Source of the DNA: Xylogone sp. PMI_703
Taxonomy: Eukaryota > Ascomycota > Leotiomycetes
Direction of reading: 5' to 3'
Assembly (NCBI GenBank): GCA_021399445.1
Contig: JAJTUQ010000001.1
Span: 7,750,001-7,814,000 of the forward strand
Length of the DNA: 64,000 nt
The translations under genes and the position numbers were made by a program. The notes under the pieces were generated by a model. The model was not told the origin of the DNA. It did no database searches and saw only the letters and a list, made by a program, of their open reading frames with translations. Below, in pieces: positions 1 through 11,009 of the stretch (position 1 is its first letter; the number at the start of each line of letters is the position of its first letter).

Positions 1-459
1 ACCTGTATCAATCAATGTTGCCTCTGGAGTCCGATGGCCTAAGAGGTAGTGCTGAACGTCCAAGTATGCTTCTCCGCAAACATATATGTCTGGAAATATC
101 GTGGATCTATCCGCCAAGAGTTCGAGCGTGAAGATGACAGCTCCATTAGTTGAGTTTTCGAATGGAACTACGCCCCGTGTGACGGTTCCAGACTGGACTG
201 CATCAAAAATATCTACTGGCCATAAGCTGAGCTCAATTTTAACTATATTTGCAGAAGAGTACCAGGGATTGTTACTGCGGGTCTGTAATCATGTTCATTT
301 GGGTCGAAGCATCCCAGAGTAGCCTTCAAGGGATCAATTTTCATGGTCGTTTGAAATTCTTCAAAATAGATGTGAAAGATTGCGTACCTGATGTGTATAT
401 GACGATATAGGCCCGAGAAATGAGACAGCCAAGTTCGGGGACTCTTTTTTGTTGTTCAT
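1..459 (-). CDS. PHA2: Prephenate dehydratase, 5' part (runs off the left edge)
   Basis: Prephenate dehydratase makes phenylpyruvate from prephenate in phenylalanine synthesis. Only the N-terminal part of the catalytic domain is in the window. Three exons are read: 459-388, 323-263 and 212-1, with introns 324-387 (64 nt) and 213-262 (50 nt). The protein opens MNNKKESPNLAVSFLGP, then SYTHQ, and after the introns reads DIFDAVQSG, GVVPFENSTNGAV and CGEAYLDVQHYLLG. The FLGP...SYTHQ start and the VVPFENSTNG substrate-binding segment are hallmarks of the family. The start at 459 is the only ATG placed just before the conserved domain. The frame is open to base 1, so the rest of the catalytic domain and the ACT regulatory domain lie outside. 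The identification is firm; the exon joins are by eye. Confidence 0.88.
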
Positions 460-1309
460 GACGTGCACTTAGAGATACTCCAATAAACGGCCTACAAACT
501 AGATGTTAATCTTTTTACGGATATAGTATTGCTAGCACCGATATATAGCTCTAGATTTATATTCGTTCATAACAAGAAAATATTAGATCGGTAAAAGCTT
601 TTGTAGTGAGCAATGACAGATGCTGGAGCTATGACATGTTTGTGTTTAGGGCCCCGAAATTATTTTAATTGCGGGATGTTATCGGAAAGGGACCCCGCAA
701 ATGCCAAGCAAGCCACTTCCTTTAGCCACTTTCAGGAGCACACAATACACTTACACTCACACCTACGGTATTTGCATATTGCGATAGTTAATTCTGAGCC
801 AGTATCTGAAGTAGCATATTGCCCAAGGCTAAACATAATAATTATAATTGAGTATAATCATCAATCGTCAATGTCTATCATACCTAAGAGATCGAAATAG
901 ATGACATTTTGATTTACTATCTGATCTACTAATGTAAACGAGTCTTGATTCGCTCCCCAGAATGCGCACAATCCAAATACTAGTCTGAACTGGCTACCTC
1001 ACAAGCGATTCCACCAGAGGTTAGCATGCCCCGTTCTGAGAGAGGTACTTATGCTTGGCAAGAATCAGCATGATCCACGAATTGGAGAATTGAACACTAT
1101 TACCTATCAATTCACATATCACCAACTCAAGAAGCCGTCATCATGGACCGGAGAGGGCTGGGACGGGCCACCGACTTTCTCGGGCCATGGCCAGCGTCGA
1201 CTGCGGGCTGTCTTGGGATCTGCTTGGCGGTATTGGAGCCGCTAGGCAGAGTCTGGCTGGACGGGACAACTGGAGTTGATTCCTCGCTCAATGCGAGGCT
1301 ATCAAACTG
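460..1309. other. Intergenic, PHA2 promoter and eRF1 3' flank
   Basis: AT-rich DNA between the 5' end of PHA2 and the 3' end of the eRF1 gene. It should hold the PHA2 promoter and the eRF1 terminator. Short open frames at 613-900 and 1051-1349 have no recognisable motifs and are probably chance. I see no RNA gene. Confidence 0.5.
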
Positions 1310-2772
1310 TCAATCTAAAAGTATATTAGTTCCTATATCAGAAGGCTAGCAAAGAATCACTTACCGTCATAATACTCGTCATCGTCATCGACTTCAGCTA
1401 ATTGTTCGAAGTTCACTTTATATCGTAGCAGGCCTCCAATGCCACCGAATCCTTTAACGAACTGATTTCCTTCACTTGAACGATCTGAGACAAACTCTAA
1501 CGTAGCACCAAAGTCTTTGTACTTCTCGGCAATCCATTCAAGGAACGACTCCTGTTGCACTACTTCCATTTCCTGACCGGTTTCTTTGTCCATGAATTGA
1601 TCTCTATTCGACTCCTCATCCTTCTTTGTAGTATGAAGAACAACTTGGTTTCCGTTGGAGTCCTTGAGAACCCATCGGTTGATCTCGAGATTTTCAAAGA
1701 CAATAAGTGTTTCCACGGCACCAAGTTCCAGAGCCTTCAGAGTATCGTCAATACCGTAGCATACACGCCCTGTATCCTGGCTGATTTCCTCAAAGTATTT
1801 CCCAATAAGCTTCTTTTCCTGGATGAATTTAACGTTACCAAGAGTCTCAGCGGAAAGTTCAATCGCCTGGTTAAAGCCGTTTTCGCCACCATATGAAACA
1901 TCTACAACTTTGATAACCTTAACCTGGAGACGCTGATCAAATAGATCTGATGAATTGAGATCGTTTTTGAAGTCAGCAGAACCAGCCAGCACGATACCAG
2001 CAACATTAACCTTATCAGCTGTGATAAAGTTCTGAACGGCCAATTCAGCAACCTTTCGCACATAGTTATGGCGCTTCTCCTCACGAAGACGCGCAAAACG
2101 GAGCGCAGACTGTCCTCCACGACCGTGTTTCTTTGGGAGATCCACAGAAAATTTGTGAATGACGTCTCGGGTATTTCCGCTTAGGGTGCCGAACAAGGCT
2201 CCATTTCCATCCATAATGATGAAGCCAAATTTTTGATCAGATTCCAACAGCTCTGCTAATGCTTCAGTGTGGAACTTGTTGTCGCAGAGATATAGGGATG
2301 TATTGATAGGTTTGAATGGCTCAAAGTCAATGTTGACTTTTCTTTCCTTTCCTTCAGACGTTAAAATTTCCCCGCAATAGATTACAAGGCCATTAGGTGG
2401 AACTTTGTTATAAAGTTTCAGCCTCTGCTGGGTAGATGTGATTGCAGATAGGACGGATTGTCGATTCACTCGTGATTTGATATTCGATGCAGTGCCCTTC
2501 AAAATGGGTCAGTAATATGCCAAGGTGGGGAAGCAAAACCTTATCACCTACGTATTCTTCTGCTAACATCTTTGCTGCTCTGGATACCTGATCCTTTGGC
2601 GCTAATTTTGATTGTTAGATTAGTTAATAAGAAATCTCTGCACAAACTTACGAATAATAAGGGAGATCATAGAGGTTCCATTTCCTCGAGCCGCCTCAAG
2701 GCGCTTGATGAGCTTTTTAACCTTCCATATTTCGATGTTTTTCTCCGCGTCATTAGCTTGAGCGTCACTCAT
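1310..2772 (-). CDS. SUP45: Eukaryotic peptide chain release factor subunit 1 (eRF1)
   Basis: eRF1 recognises all three stop codons in the ribosomal A site and triggers peptide release with eRF3. Four exons: 2772-2652, 2601-2552, 2496-1365 and 1314-1310, giving 435 aa, the normal family length. The protein starts [20 protein letters not shown]. It carries the NIKS stop-decoding loop near residues 62-65, the YLCDNKF motif near 126-132 and the catalytic GGQ loop near 184-186. The C-terminal eRF3-binding domain ends in an acidic tail. The last exon is only 5 nt: one G from the previous exon plus AT gives the final Asp, followed by TGA. Without that splice the frame would end in ...YYDGK inside the intron, whereas the spliced form ends ...YYDD as in other fungal eRF1. 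It shares a 425-bp promoter interval with the DUF1770 gene. Confidence 0.95.
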
Positions 2773-3197
2773 CTTTGCTAGAGCGACGACGCTCAGATTT
2801 TATAGGAGTGGTATTTGCAACTGAGGCTTAACTGCACAGAGTACAGGAGTCAACAGTCGTTTTGTTTGGGTTGACAGATGACGAGTGCTGTGGCGGTACA
2901 ATCAAAAGTTGTGGGAGGGGGAGGCGAGCCATTAGGGTCAGGGTCACGTGCTGCAGGCATCCAAACAACTTCCCCGTACTAGAAATAGATGAATTTAAAA
3001 ATAATTTAGATTAATTTGCTCCCGTAAAAACCATAAAGATAAAAGTACCACTATGAATGTGGGTGACTGGGTGTGTACATGCAAGCTATAGTTTACTGTA
3101 GTTTGATAGAGCCTCTAGCGGCAAACTCCGGTTGACGTTTACCACAATACACTTCAAAGATTCCCCTTTGATATGACGTATCCGCCCTATAACAACA
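2773..3197. promoter_or_regulatory. Divergent promoter interval eRF1 / DUF1770 gene
   Basis: This non-coding gap separates the two divergent start codons. It contains GTCACGTG at 2943-2950, which fits the RTCACRTG consensus of Cbf1-type bHLH factors. The stretch 2985-3060 is AT-rich. Transcription start sites cannot be placed from sequence alone. Confidence 0.5.
2943..2950. promoter_or_regulatory. RTCACGTG (Cbf1-type E-box)
   Basis: GTCACGTG in the eRF1/DUF1770 divergent interval. One of five matches to this consensus that lie in promoter gaps in the window. Confidence 0.45.
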
Positions 3198-3809
3198 ATG
3201 TCATCCTCTCTACCGATTGAGATTGCAGAAACAATTCAGACTGCCTCTATTAAGCGTAACCCCTCGCCGACACACGACATAAACCCATCAACAGCTGCAA
3301 GCACCAAGAAACCAGTTACCGTCTCCAGAGCAGCAGCTTCGGATTCATCGCTCAATAACTTTGATTATGAAGCCGATGATGGTATAGATGAGGAGGATGA
3401 AGAGGATATTCCTGAGGATATCTTAAGACCAATTCCACGGAGAGCAAGCTTTGGACCGTTGCCAGACTTGAGATTTGAACAGAGCTATTTAGCTAGCATT
3501 GCTGCTGCCGATTCAAGATGGAAGGTGGTTTACATAACAGTACGGGATCAGGTCTGTAAAAGAAGTGTCCTGGAAATTCCGAGCTAATTTGTAACGAAGG
3601 TTATGCTGCCACTCTTGCAAGGCATGATATGGTCACTAGCTCTTCATGGCTGGAGATATTGGAATAAAAACGCGCGGCTCAGCGGCACTAGCACCGGGGC
3701 AAAGATACGACGGTGGTGGTATAGGACCAATAATTGGCCTATTGAAGACTCTTTCGGGAGCGTAGCTAAAAATAAAAAACTTGCTGCTGATGTGGGAGAA
3801 GTTCGTTAG
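3198..3809 (+). CDS. DUF1770 family fungal protein
   Basis: Two exons, 3198-3551 and 3600-3809, joined across a 48-nt intron, give about 187 aa. The N-terminal half is polar with an acidic run (DDGIDEEDEEDIPEDI). The conserved part follows: RRASFGPLPDLRFEQSYLAS, then a segment around WKVVYITVRDQV spanning the splice, and RYWNKNARLSGTSTGAKIRRWWY near the end. I recognise this arrangement as the ascomycete-specific DUF1770 family, whose function is unknown. The hydrophobic stretch LPLLQGMIWSLALHG could be a membrane-associated helix; this is inference. The donor GTCTGT is weak, but the join restores the conserved continuity and a GCTAAT branch site is present in the intron. Confidence 0.8.
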
Positions 3810-4307
3810 ACTCGATGGAATACAGGCTATATTACTGACTTTTCGACCCAGTTTTACCAAAATCAAAATTCTGGTGGTGACTAGATGCATATTTGAACGT
3901 AATTGGCGTTGAGAAGATGAATATAATGTATATTCATTCTTAAGCTCTGGGAATCAGGCCAAGGGTAACATAGTGAAGTCGCCTTAGCGTATAATAAGCC
4001 TGCTGCTGTCGATATTGAAATTTACACCCGCAGACAGGACACATCATCGTACAATTGAATCACGTAACATGAAATGTGTGGTTTTGTTTAATATGTTCGC
4101 TATTGCAGCCCCTCTAGATAGACGACAACGGTGTTTTGCTCATAAAATTAACGTTACTAATAGAAAATCTCCTCCCTTGCTGGGAAGACATATCTATGGT
4201 GTATCCTTTCCAAATGTGTATAGAACTCCTGATCCAGCCGTTATACTATCCCTCAAACCTTTACTCTCTAGCATATACCGGATTATTAGGAACTAAGTAA
4301 ATGTGTT
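3810..4307. other. Intergenic between convergent genes
   Basis: 3' flanks of the convergent DUF1770 and WHIM-protein genes. An open frame at 4015-4296 has no family motif and is probably chance. Nothing else is supported. Confidence 0.5.
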
Positions 4308-6493
4308 TTAGGAAGCCCTTGAACCAACATCGATTGACCGCTGAAAAGTTGAATTCTTGTCAGGGCTTCCTCGAAATGCTAATGATGGTGACAAGGGTGT
4401 TGAAGTAACTGAACGGCTCGACTTCTGCATGATTGAAATGGGTTTCGACGGAGACTCCAATTGTGGCGATGCTACCGCTGTGTTACCTGATAAGATGGAT
4501 CCTTTTGTAGTATTCTGCAAGGACTTGTCTTCAGAGGCAGACGAGATTGATGATGTCTTCGTACCATTAACATTATGTTCGCCACTTTGGGGAGCATTCG
4601 GGTCATTTGTGGTGCTGGCGACTGCTTGTGGAGATTGCGACGCATGCTCTGGTGTCATATCATACCTGATAGTAGAGGTCCGTTCTGGGGTGGGCGTCTT
4701 GACAGGTAGCTTAACCACAAGGCTTTTCTTGTCATCATCAACGATATCGTTGAGGTCGTCTAGAACTTCTGCTTCATCCGTAAGGTTGTCTTGGTCATCG
4801 TCCTCACTTTCAGCAGCGATGCGATCCTCCTCATCTTCATCATCTCCATAGTCTGGTTCGCTGGCATCATTATCCTCTTCATCGTCATCCATATCAGAGT
4901 TATAATCTTCGGAATCTCGCCGACCCTTCCTACCCCAGCCACGGGACCCGTGATTCAAAGCCGCATTCCGACGGGGTCGCCCATTTTGGTCTTCCTCAGT
5001 CTTATCCTCAGGTTCCTCACTGGTCCCGTCCCCGGTGGATATTGCAGGCGTAACAGCACCACTTAACAAGCTCTCGCCGTAAATACCACCGTTCCGAGAT
5101 CTAACTTGTCGACCACTAGATGTAACTGTAGGACCACCTAATCCTTCAGCTGGGGTATGTGCGCGGGTGTTGCGAGTAGAACGTCGTGACGTAGTAGCAT
5201 CAGAGAAGAGTTCGTCATCGTCATCTGAGTAGGTGTACTTTATGCGTTTTCCACGTGTGCGGCCTTCATATAATGAGAACCCATGCTCAGGCCTCTTGAA
5301 TTGTTGTTTTCTAGCTTGACGATATTCTCGCCGTTTTCGCTTCTATAAAGTTTGTTAGTATAGCTAAAAGTAGTTTGACCAGGAACATGACTCACTTCTT
5401 CTGTAGCTTCAAAACGGGGAATAGCAGCAAGCATCTTAGCACTCAATACCTTTGCTTTCTGTCCTCCATCTTTTTCTACGAGCTTCTGGGCTAGTTGCTT
5501 CAACTCCTCTATGTCACCAGCTACACTGAACCAAGTTCTGTTGATTGCAGTATAGTTACTTTCCCTATACACACGAAAATGAGTATCGTCTAAACCCTCT
5601 ATCAGGTAGTAGCGGCGTTTATCACTATCTGATCCCCATGGTTGCACGGAAAGCGGTTGATTAAGATCATCTTCATGCCTGGACTGTTTGTAGGAGTTCG
5701 TAATTATGGCTCTAATAGCATCAGAAGATGACAGCGACCATAATATTAGGGTTTTGAGAAGTGTAAGCTACAAACCAGATTAGCTCTTCACTCTGACGAA
5801 AATTATAGTAGGTGGACTGTACCCGCTCAGTTGGTGACATAGTCGTAAAGGTCGCACCACCAGACAGAGGATTCTTGCTTTCCCAGTCTTTCGCCCATTG
5901 TGATTTATGGGTTTGGACCGCCTCTTCTAGTGCGCGATTATAATGCCCAGCCCTAGAGACAATAACGGTCAGTTCTGGTCAACTCTTGGAAGTGGTTGTC
6001 GTACTTCACATCCTGCTTGCGATTTAGGAGCAATCCCAGCAAGGCGCAGAGTAGATGCTCAGCCAGTTCTCCAGGTACTGTATCAACAATGTCTCGTTCG
6101 AGCTCCTGGGGACCAAAGTGGGCGAGAGATTTTGGGAAAGCTTCTGCAAAACGCGAGCGGAACATAACGATGAACTAGAGAAATTTCGCGTCAGCCTGCA
6201 AGTTAATCTACCACTACGCGACATGGACGCGTAGAGAGTCTTGAAAGATCATAATAAGCTATCAGACTTACGGCAATGTCGGGATTGTCTGCCAATACGT
6301 ATTCGTGTGGTGGTGAAGGGCTCCTCTTGCGAGGAGGAGAAGCCTCAACTTTGGGTGCAACTCTCTTCTTTGCAGATATCTTGGGAAAAAATTTCAGAAT
6401 GCCATCTTTTCTAGTCAATTCAAGATCAGACTCATCCTCTGAAGGTACAGAGGAGAGCTCTGATGAGTCGTCAGACATGTTGTTGTCTGTCAT
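4308..6493 (-). CDS. WHIM-motif (WHIM1-type) chromatin-associated protein
   Basis: Five exons, 6493-6272, 6174-6005, 5952-5823, 5767-5396 and 5342-4308, encode about 642 aa. The intron lengths of 97, 52, 55 and 53 nt all keep frame. The N terminus is Ser/Asp-rich with a basic KRSPSPP segment. The conserved core runs from DNPDIAFIVMFRSRFAEAFP through RDIVDTVPGELAEHLLCALL and LNRKQDVK to LSVQPWGSDSDKRRYYLIEG and RTWFSVAGDIEELKQLA. A basic stretch (REYRQARKQQFKRP) and GFSLYEGRTRGKRIKYTYSDD follow. The C-terminal 300 residues are acidic and disordered. WHIM motifs in the ISWI/BAZ world contact remodeller ATPases and linker DNA, so a nuclear chromatin role is likely. That role is inferred from the family and no catalytic domain is present. 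I do not recognise a yeast one-to-one orthologue. Confidence 0.8.
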
Positions 6494-7931
6494 GGTGCTT
6501 GCGGAAATGCAGTGGGAGAAAGTAGCTGTGGGGAGATGAAGTCAGATTTGAGACCCGACAAGCGCGAAGAGCAAAGGCATTGGTCTAAGCTTTAAGGCGA
6601 TACATCACAGTACACCACATGGCTAAATTCAGGCGGCTCCCTAAATTGCTAGAGCCAATCATCTATCATTCAACTGCCCAGAGGCATTCTAATCTTGATA
6701 TTCTTTCCACTATTACAGGACCACACGGGCATCATCCCAGAACCATACAAATACCGACATATAAACGCAGCTTCAATAATCCATCAAGCTCTTCCTCCTA
6801 TCACAATTCTAATTCGACGCTGAACCTACAATGCCTCTCCACCAAGTTTCCTTAACACACCCGTTTAGATAGAAGCATATCGCGAGGTCGAAGATGCCAT
6901 TTTGGTGAAATGAATCGGAATGTTATCCTAGCATTGACAGTAAATGACTAGATCCGCCGAGATCAGTTGTGTGTGCAGACGGCAAAGTTGTGGCTGCAAA
7001 TTGCACCGCACGCTATAGTCTCTCAGATGGGCTCCTCACTAGTGAAGCCCGCTCGAGCCTTTGACGCAACGCTTGCTTTCGACAACGCAGCGGAGTAGAT
7101 ATCGCCACGTCGGAGTTGTTGCCAACACTTCGGCTCGAACACTCCTGGTGTATGCCAGAAAAGAGCCCACCAGATCCTAAATGGACGGCTAAACGTGACA
7201 TAAATAAATAGAAGTGGGGGAGCCCGCAATGGAAATTATTGGTAATTCTGCATAGATAATGTTCAGGGGTTACCGCAAATCTCCAGGCGCGTAACTCCAA
7301 TTCTTGTTTGAGCACAACCAAATTGAACTTAAGAGCAAACATTACAGATCACAAAGAGATTTTAAACCTTACCTTTAGAAGACATACCTTGGAGTCAATA
7401 TAGAAAAACATTTCTCGAGAACATTATGGCTGAAAGATACATCATTGAACGAATAAGCAAGGGCTTAATCGCGATAGAAAAGGCCGTGGCGCCAAGCAAG
7501 TATGCAATGTGGACATATACTTCTTATCGAATGGTTAGGAAAAACACGATCGAGTAAATGAAGATGCCTCAAATGTATGACGATGATGAAACTCGAAGCT
7601 CTTTATATTATTTGCAGTACTTGGGGTGTGACCGGTGTAAGCAATATCTCTGCCAAAGAACCGACTCGCTTTTTATATTGTAGACATCATGATTGATATC
7701 TACCATGATTGAACAGGTAACAAGGGTTATCATGCGAAGTTGCAACAAACATGTCGTGATAAAAGATAATCAGTGCTGCGCTAGTCCACAAGCGGGCTTT
7801 GGTACCTGAGGCATATGTGCATATTAGGGCTCGCCTGTAATGATTAACCTCCCACACGAAATCTTCCCGCAACTTTTCGTGAAGTTGAGGACTTCCGACG
7901 ACACACTTCAATTTTGACATCTGCCGCAACA
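6494..7931. other. Intergenic, divergent promoters of WHIM gene and uL2 gene
   Basis: 1.4 kb without a gene I can support. An ATG-initiated frame at 6619-6855 (78 codons) and a short one starting at 7426 show no recognisable domain and may be leader or chance. The last 100 bp before 7932 should hold the uL2 promoter and short 5' UTR. Confidence 0.45.
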
Positions 7932-8858
7932 ATGGGTATGCAGTTGCCAATTTATATTCAGGTATTTCATTTACTAATTTGATATTAGGTAGGGTCATTC
8001 GCAACCAGAGAAAGGGCCGTGGCTCCATCTTCACAGCTCATACGAGACTGAACAAGGCACCTGCAAAGTTCAGGCAACTCGACTATGCGGAACGACATGG
8101 TTATATTCGAGGTATCGTAAGGGAGATAATCCACGATCCAGGACGGGGAGCTCCATTGGCGAAGGTTGTCTTCCGTGATCCTTATAAGTTCCGGCTCGAA
8201 ACCGAGACCTTCATCGCCAACGAGGGCATGTACACTGGTCAATTTATCTATGCCGGCAAGAACGCAGCTCTTACTGTCGGAAACGTTCTTCCTCTTGGAT
8301 CTGTCCCAGAAGGAACTGTCGTATCCAACGTTGAGGAAAAATCTGGCGACCGTGGTGCGCTTGGACGAACTTCTGGAAACTATGTCACTGTTATCGGCCA
8401 CAACCCTGAAGAGGGAAAGACCCGAGTTAAGCTCCCATCCGGCGCAAAGAAGGTCATCATGAGCAGTGCACGAGGCATGATTGGTATTGTTGCAGGTGGT
8501 GGAAGAACTGACAAGCCCTTGCTGAGTTAGTCCATTTGAATTTACCGGTGGATTGAATATAGATAGCTAACACCAAGACAGAGGCATCGCGTGCTAAGCA
8601 TAAGTTCGCTGTCAAGCGCAACTCTTGGCCAAAGACCAGAGGTGTTGCTATGAACCCTGTCGACCATCCTCACGGTGTACGTGCCATCTTAATCAAAAAT
8701 ATATGGAATAACAAGCTAACAAGTCATAGGGTGGTAACCATCAACATATCGGTAAAGCATCAACAATCTCAAGATACGCTGCACAGGGTCAAAAGGCGGG
8801 TCTTATTGCTGCCCGGAGAACAGGTTTGTTACGTGGTACTCAGAAGACCAAGGACTAA
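7932..8858 (+). CDS. RPL2: 60S ribosomal protein uL2 (RPL2 / human RPL8)
   Basis: uL2 sits at the peptidyl-transferase region of the large subunit and is needed for peptide-bond formation and subunit joining. Four exons, 7932-7935, 7989-8525, 8582-8676 and 8730-8858, give 254 aa, the family length. The first exon is just ATG plus G; the splice then restores [16 protein letters not shown]. Later landmarks are [30 protein letters not shown] and the diagnostic [14 protein letters not shown] loop, where the conserved histidine lies. The protein ends [10 protein letters not shown]. Introns are 53, 56 and 53 nt. The HPHG/GGN junction at 8676/8730 is fixed by conservation. All four exons are in frame. 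Confidence 0.96.
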
Positions 8859-9301
8859 AATGGTTGGGGGGGGTTTTCATTGCTTTGGAACATGTGGGCT
8901 TTGCATCTATGTACCTTTTCGGATGGAGCACAGAGCGCATGAATAGGATTCTTCAAACAAAAAAATGGGGCTCTGCTTGAGCAGTAATCAATTCCGAGCA
9001 TATTTGAGATGCTGTGATCATTCGTCTTCGTTATCTTCAATTAAGTAAGCTACACTGGTTCTTCCCGTGACAAGAGGTTACCATTATAGCATGCGGAATC
9101 GCACCACTTTATGTAAATTCAACAATTTTGACGGAGTTATATGTCCGTATCTATATGCTTACTCCCTGCATGATGTCCCTGGCTCGGCGCCCGATATTTT
9201 GCAGTCTAGTACTTAAATCCACCAGAATAATAAGCCCCAAGCTTACAACCCCATCAAAATTCCACCACCTTCACTACGCTCGCGGAATTAGCAGCTTCAA
9301 A
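8859..9301. other. Intergenic, RPL2 3' flank and ADO1 promoter
   Basis: Terminator and 3' UTR of the uL2 gene followed by the promoter of adenosine kinase. A G7 run lies near 8865. No other gene is seen. Confidence 0.5.
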
Positions 9302-10623
9302 ATGTCTGCATCAAAGGAATATGCTCTTCTCTGCTTAGAGAACCCGCTGCTTGGTATGTTGATGCTCTATCTTACACAATAGCACGATAATCATTGCATA
9401 TCGTGGTATTTCGTGGTTAAAGCTATGAAACCGCCCTGCCGAAGTTACAACAGTGCGTCTATTCTAATATCGCTCTTCAAACAGATATTCAAGCCGTCGG
9501 TAATCAAGCGCTCTTAGACAAATATGGGCTCAAATCAAACGATGCTATTTTAGCTGAGGAGAAACACCTTGGTATTTATGAGGACCTTTTAAACAATTAC
9601 TCCGCGAAGCTCATTGCGGGGGGAGGGGCTCAGAACACCGCGAGAGGTGCTCAATACATTCTCCCACCAAACTCTGTTGTCTACCTTGGAGGCGTAGGTG
9701 ACGATAAATATGCTGCAATTCTTCATGACGCCGTCAAAGCTGCTGGACTTCGCGTTGAGTATCGAGTTGACAAGAAGGAACCAACCGGAAGATGTGGGGT
9801 AGTTATTACTGGCCACGACCGCTCTATGGTTACGGACCTTGGAGCTGCAAATCACTACGACCTTGAGCATTTGAAGAGCCCCGAGGTCTGGAAACTCGTA
9901 GAGGGTGCTACACATTACTTTGTTGGTGGCTACCATCTTACCGTCTGCCCTCCAGCAATCCAGGAATTGGCCAAGCAGGCTGCAGAACATAATAAAGTCT
10001 TCGCCTTTTCCCTCTCAGCCCCATTCATTTCAACCTTCTTTAAAGATCCTCTGGACCAGGCTTTACCATACTGCGATTATGTTATTGGTAATGAAACTGA
10101 GGCCTTGGCCTACGCTGAATCTCATGGGTGGGACACAAAAGATCTCAAAGAGATTGCTAAACGCATCGCTGCTCTTCCTAAAGAAAACAAAAAGAGAGCA
10201 CGTGTAGCCATTGTCACTCAGGGCACCTTACCAACGATTGTTGCAGAGAATGGGGAAATAAAGGAATATGAAGTTCACGCTATCGACAAAAGCTTGATCA
10301 ACGATACAACAGGCGCTGGAGATGCCTTCGCAGGAGGCTTCGTAGCCGGCCTAGTAGCTGGAAAGTCTCTGGACGAGTGTATCGACCAGGGACAGTGGTT
10401 GGCTAAGCTGAGCATCCAGGAGCTTGGACCTTCGTAAGTTGATTCCATCTTTTCAATCGCACGGTTGCATTTTTTATATCCGTTTTCTATTAGTACGGCA
10501 ACAAGTGTTGCCCATCTAACTACATAATCAAAAATTGAACGCCATGTCCTGAACAAGTTCTGACGAGAGGCCAATCAAAGATATCCATTCCCGAAGCAAG
10601 AATATAAGGGGACAAGCGCATAA
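9302..10623 (+). CDS. ADO1: Adenosine kinase (PfkB/ribokinase family)
   Basis: Adenosine kinase phosphorylates adenosine to AMP with ATP, salvaging the adenosine released by the methyl cycle. Exons 9302-9353, 9485-10433 and 10581-10623 encode 347 aa. The N terminus reads MSASKEYALLCLENPLL and continues DIQAVG after a 131-nt intron. The GGGAQNTARGAQY segment is the PfkB substrate-site glycine-rich signature. The C-terminal DTTGAGDAFAGGF carries the anion hole and catalytic Asp of the second PfkB signature. The last intron (147 nt) splits off the conserved tail YPFPKQEYKG. Retaining it would end the protein early after ELGPS. These introns are longer than most in the window. The assignment as adenosine kinase rather than ribokinase rests on the start and the YPFPKQ tail. 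Confidence 0.93.
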
Positions 10624-11009
10624 TAGTGAACTACCATATTGGGATTTTAGATGGCGTTCGGTAAACGGGTTTCAACAACGGGAGCGTCCACCATTATTGT
10701 TGTATGTAAGGTCACAGGAAGTTGACCAAATATGATCCTCCACGATCAGGCATAGGGTTAGGTTAGCATGCATTAAGTTTATTCATCTACTGCAATACTC
10801 GCCCGTCAGTTGTCCAATGCTGTGATCTTCTCTATGGTATAAAACTCATAGATCTGAAATCTGAGGGTTGAGTATCAGCGGTATGCATAACCGTGACATA
10901 CTACGAAAACCATAGACTATGTTTCTTATGGAGGCAGACGGGTGTGCTAGGTAAACGCCCGAGATTGGCTACTAAAGTAAATCTGGTTGTAAACTTGTAA
11001 GGTGCAATT
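10624..11009. other. Intergenic between convergent genes
   Basis: Shared 3' flank of ADO1 and the EST1-like gene. Only short chance frames are seen. Confidence 0.5.

Noticed and set aside
4357..4851. 164-codon frame antisense to the WHIM-protein gene
   Set aside because: It is antisense to the acidic tail; the Ser-rich run is the complement of Asp/Glu codons.
6619..6855. 78-codon ATG frame with a CTATTACAG acceptor-like site
   Set aside because: No recognisable family and no consistent exon partner could be found.
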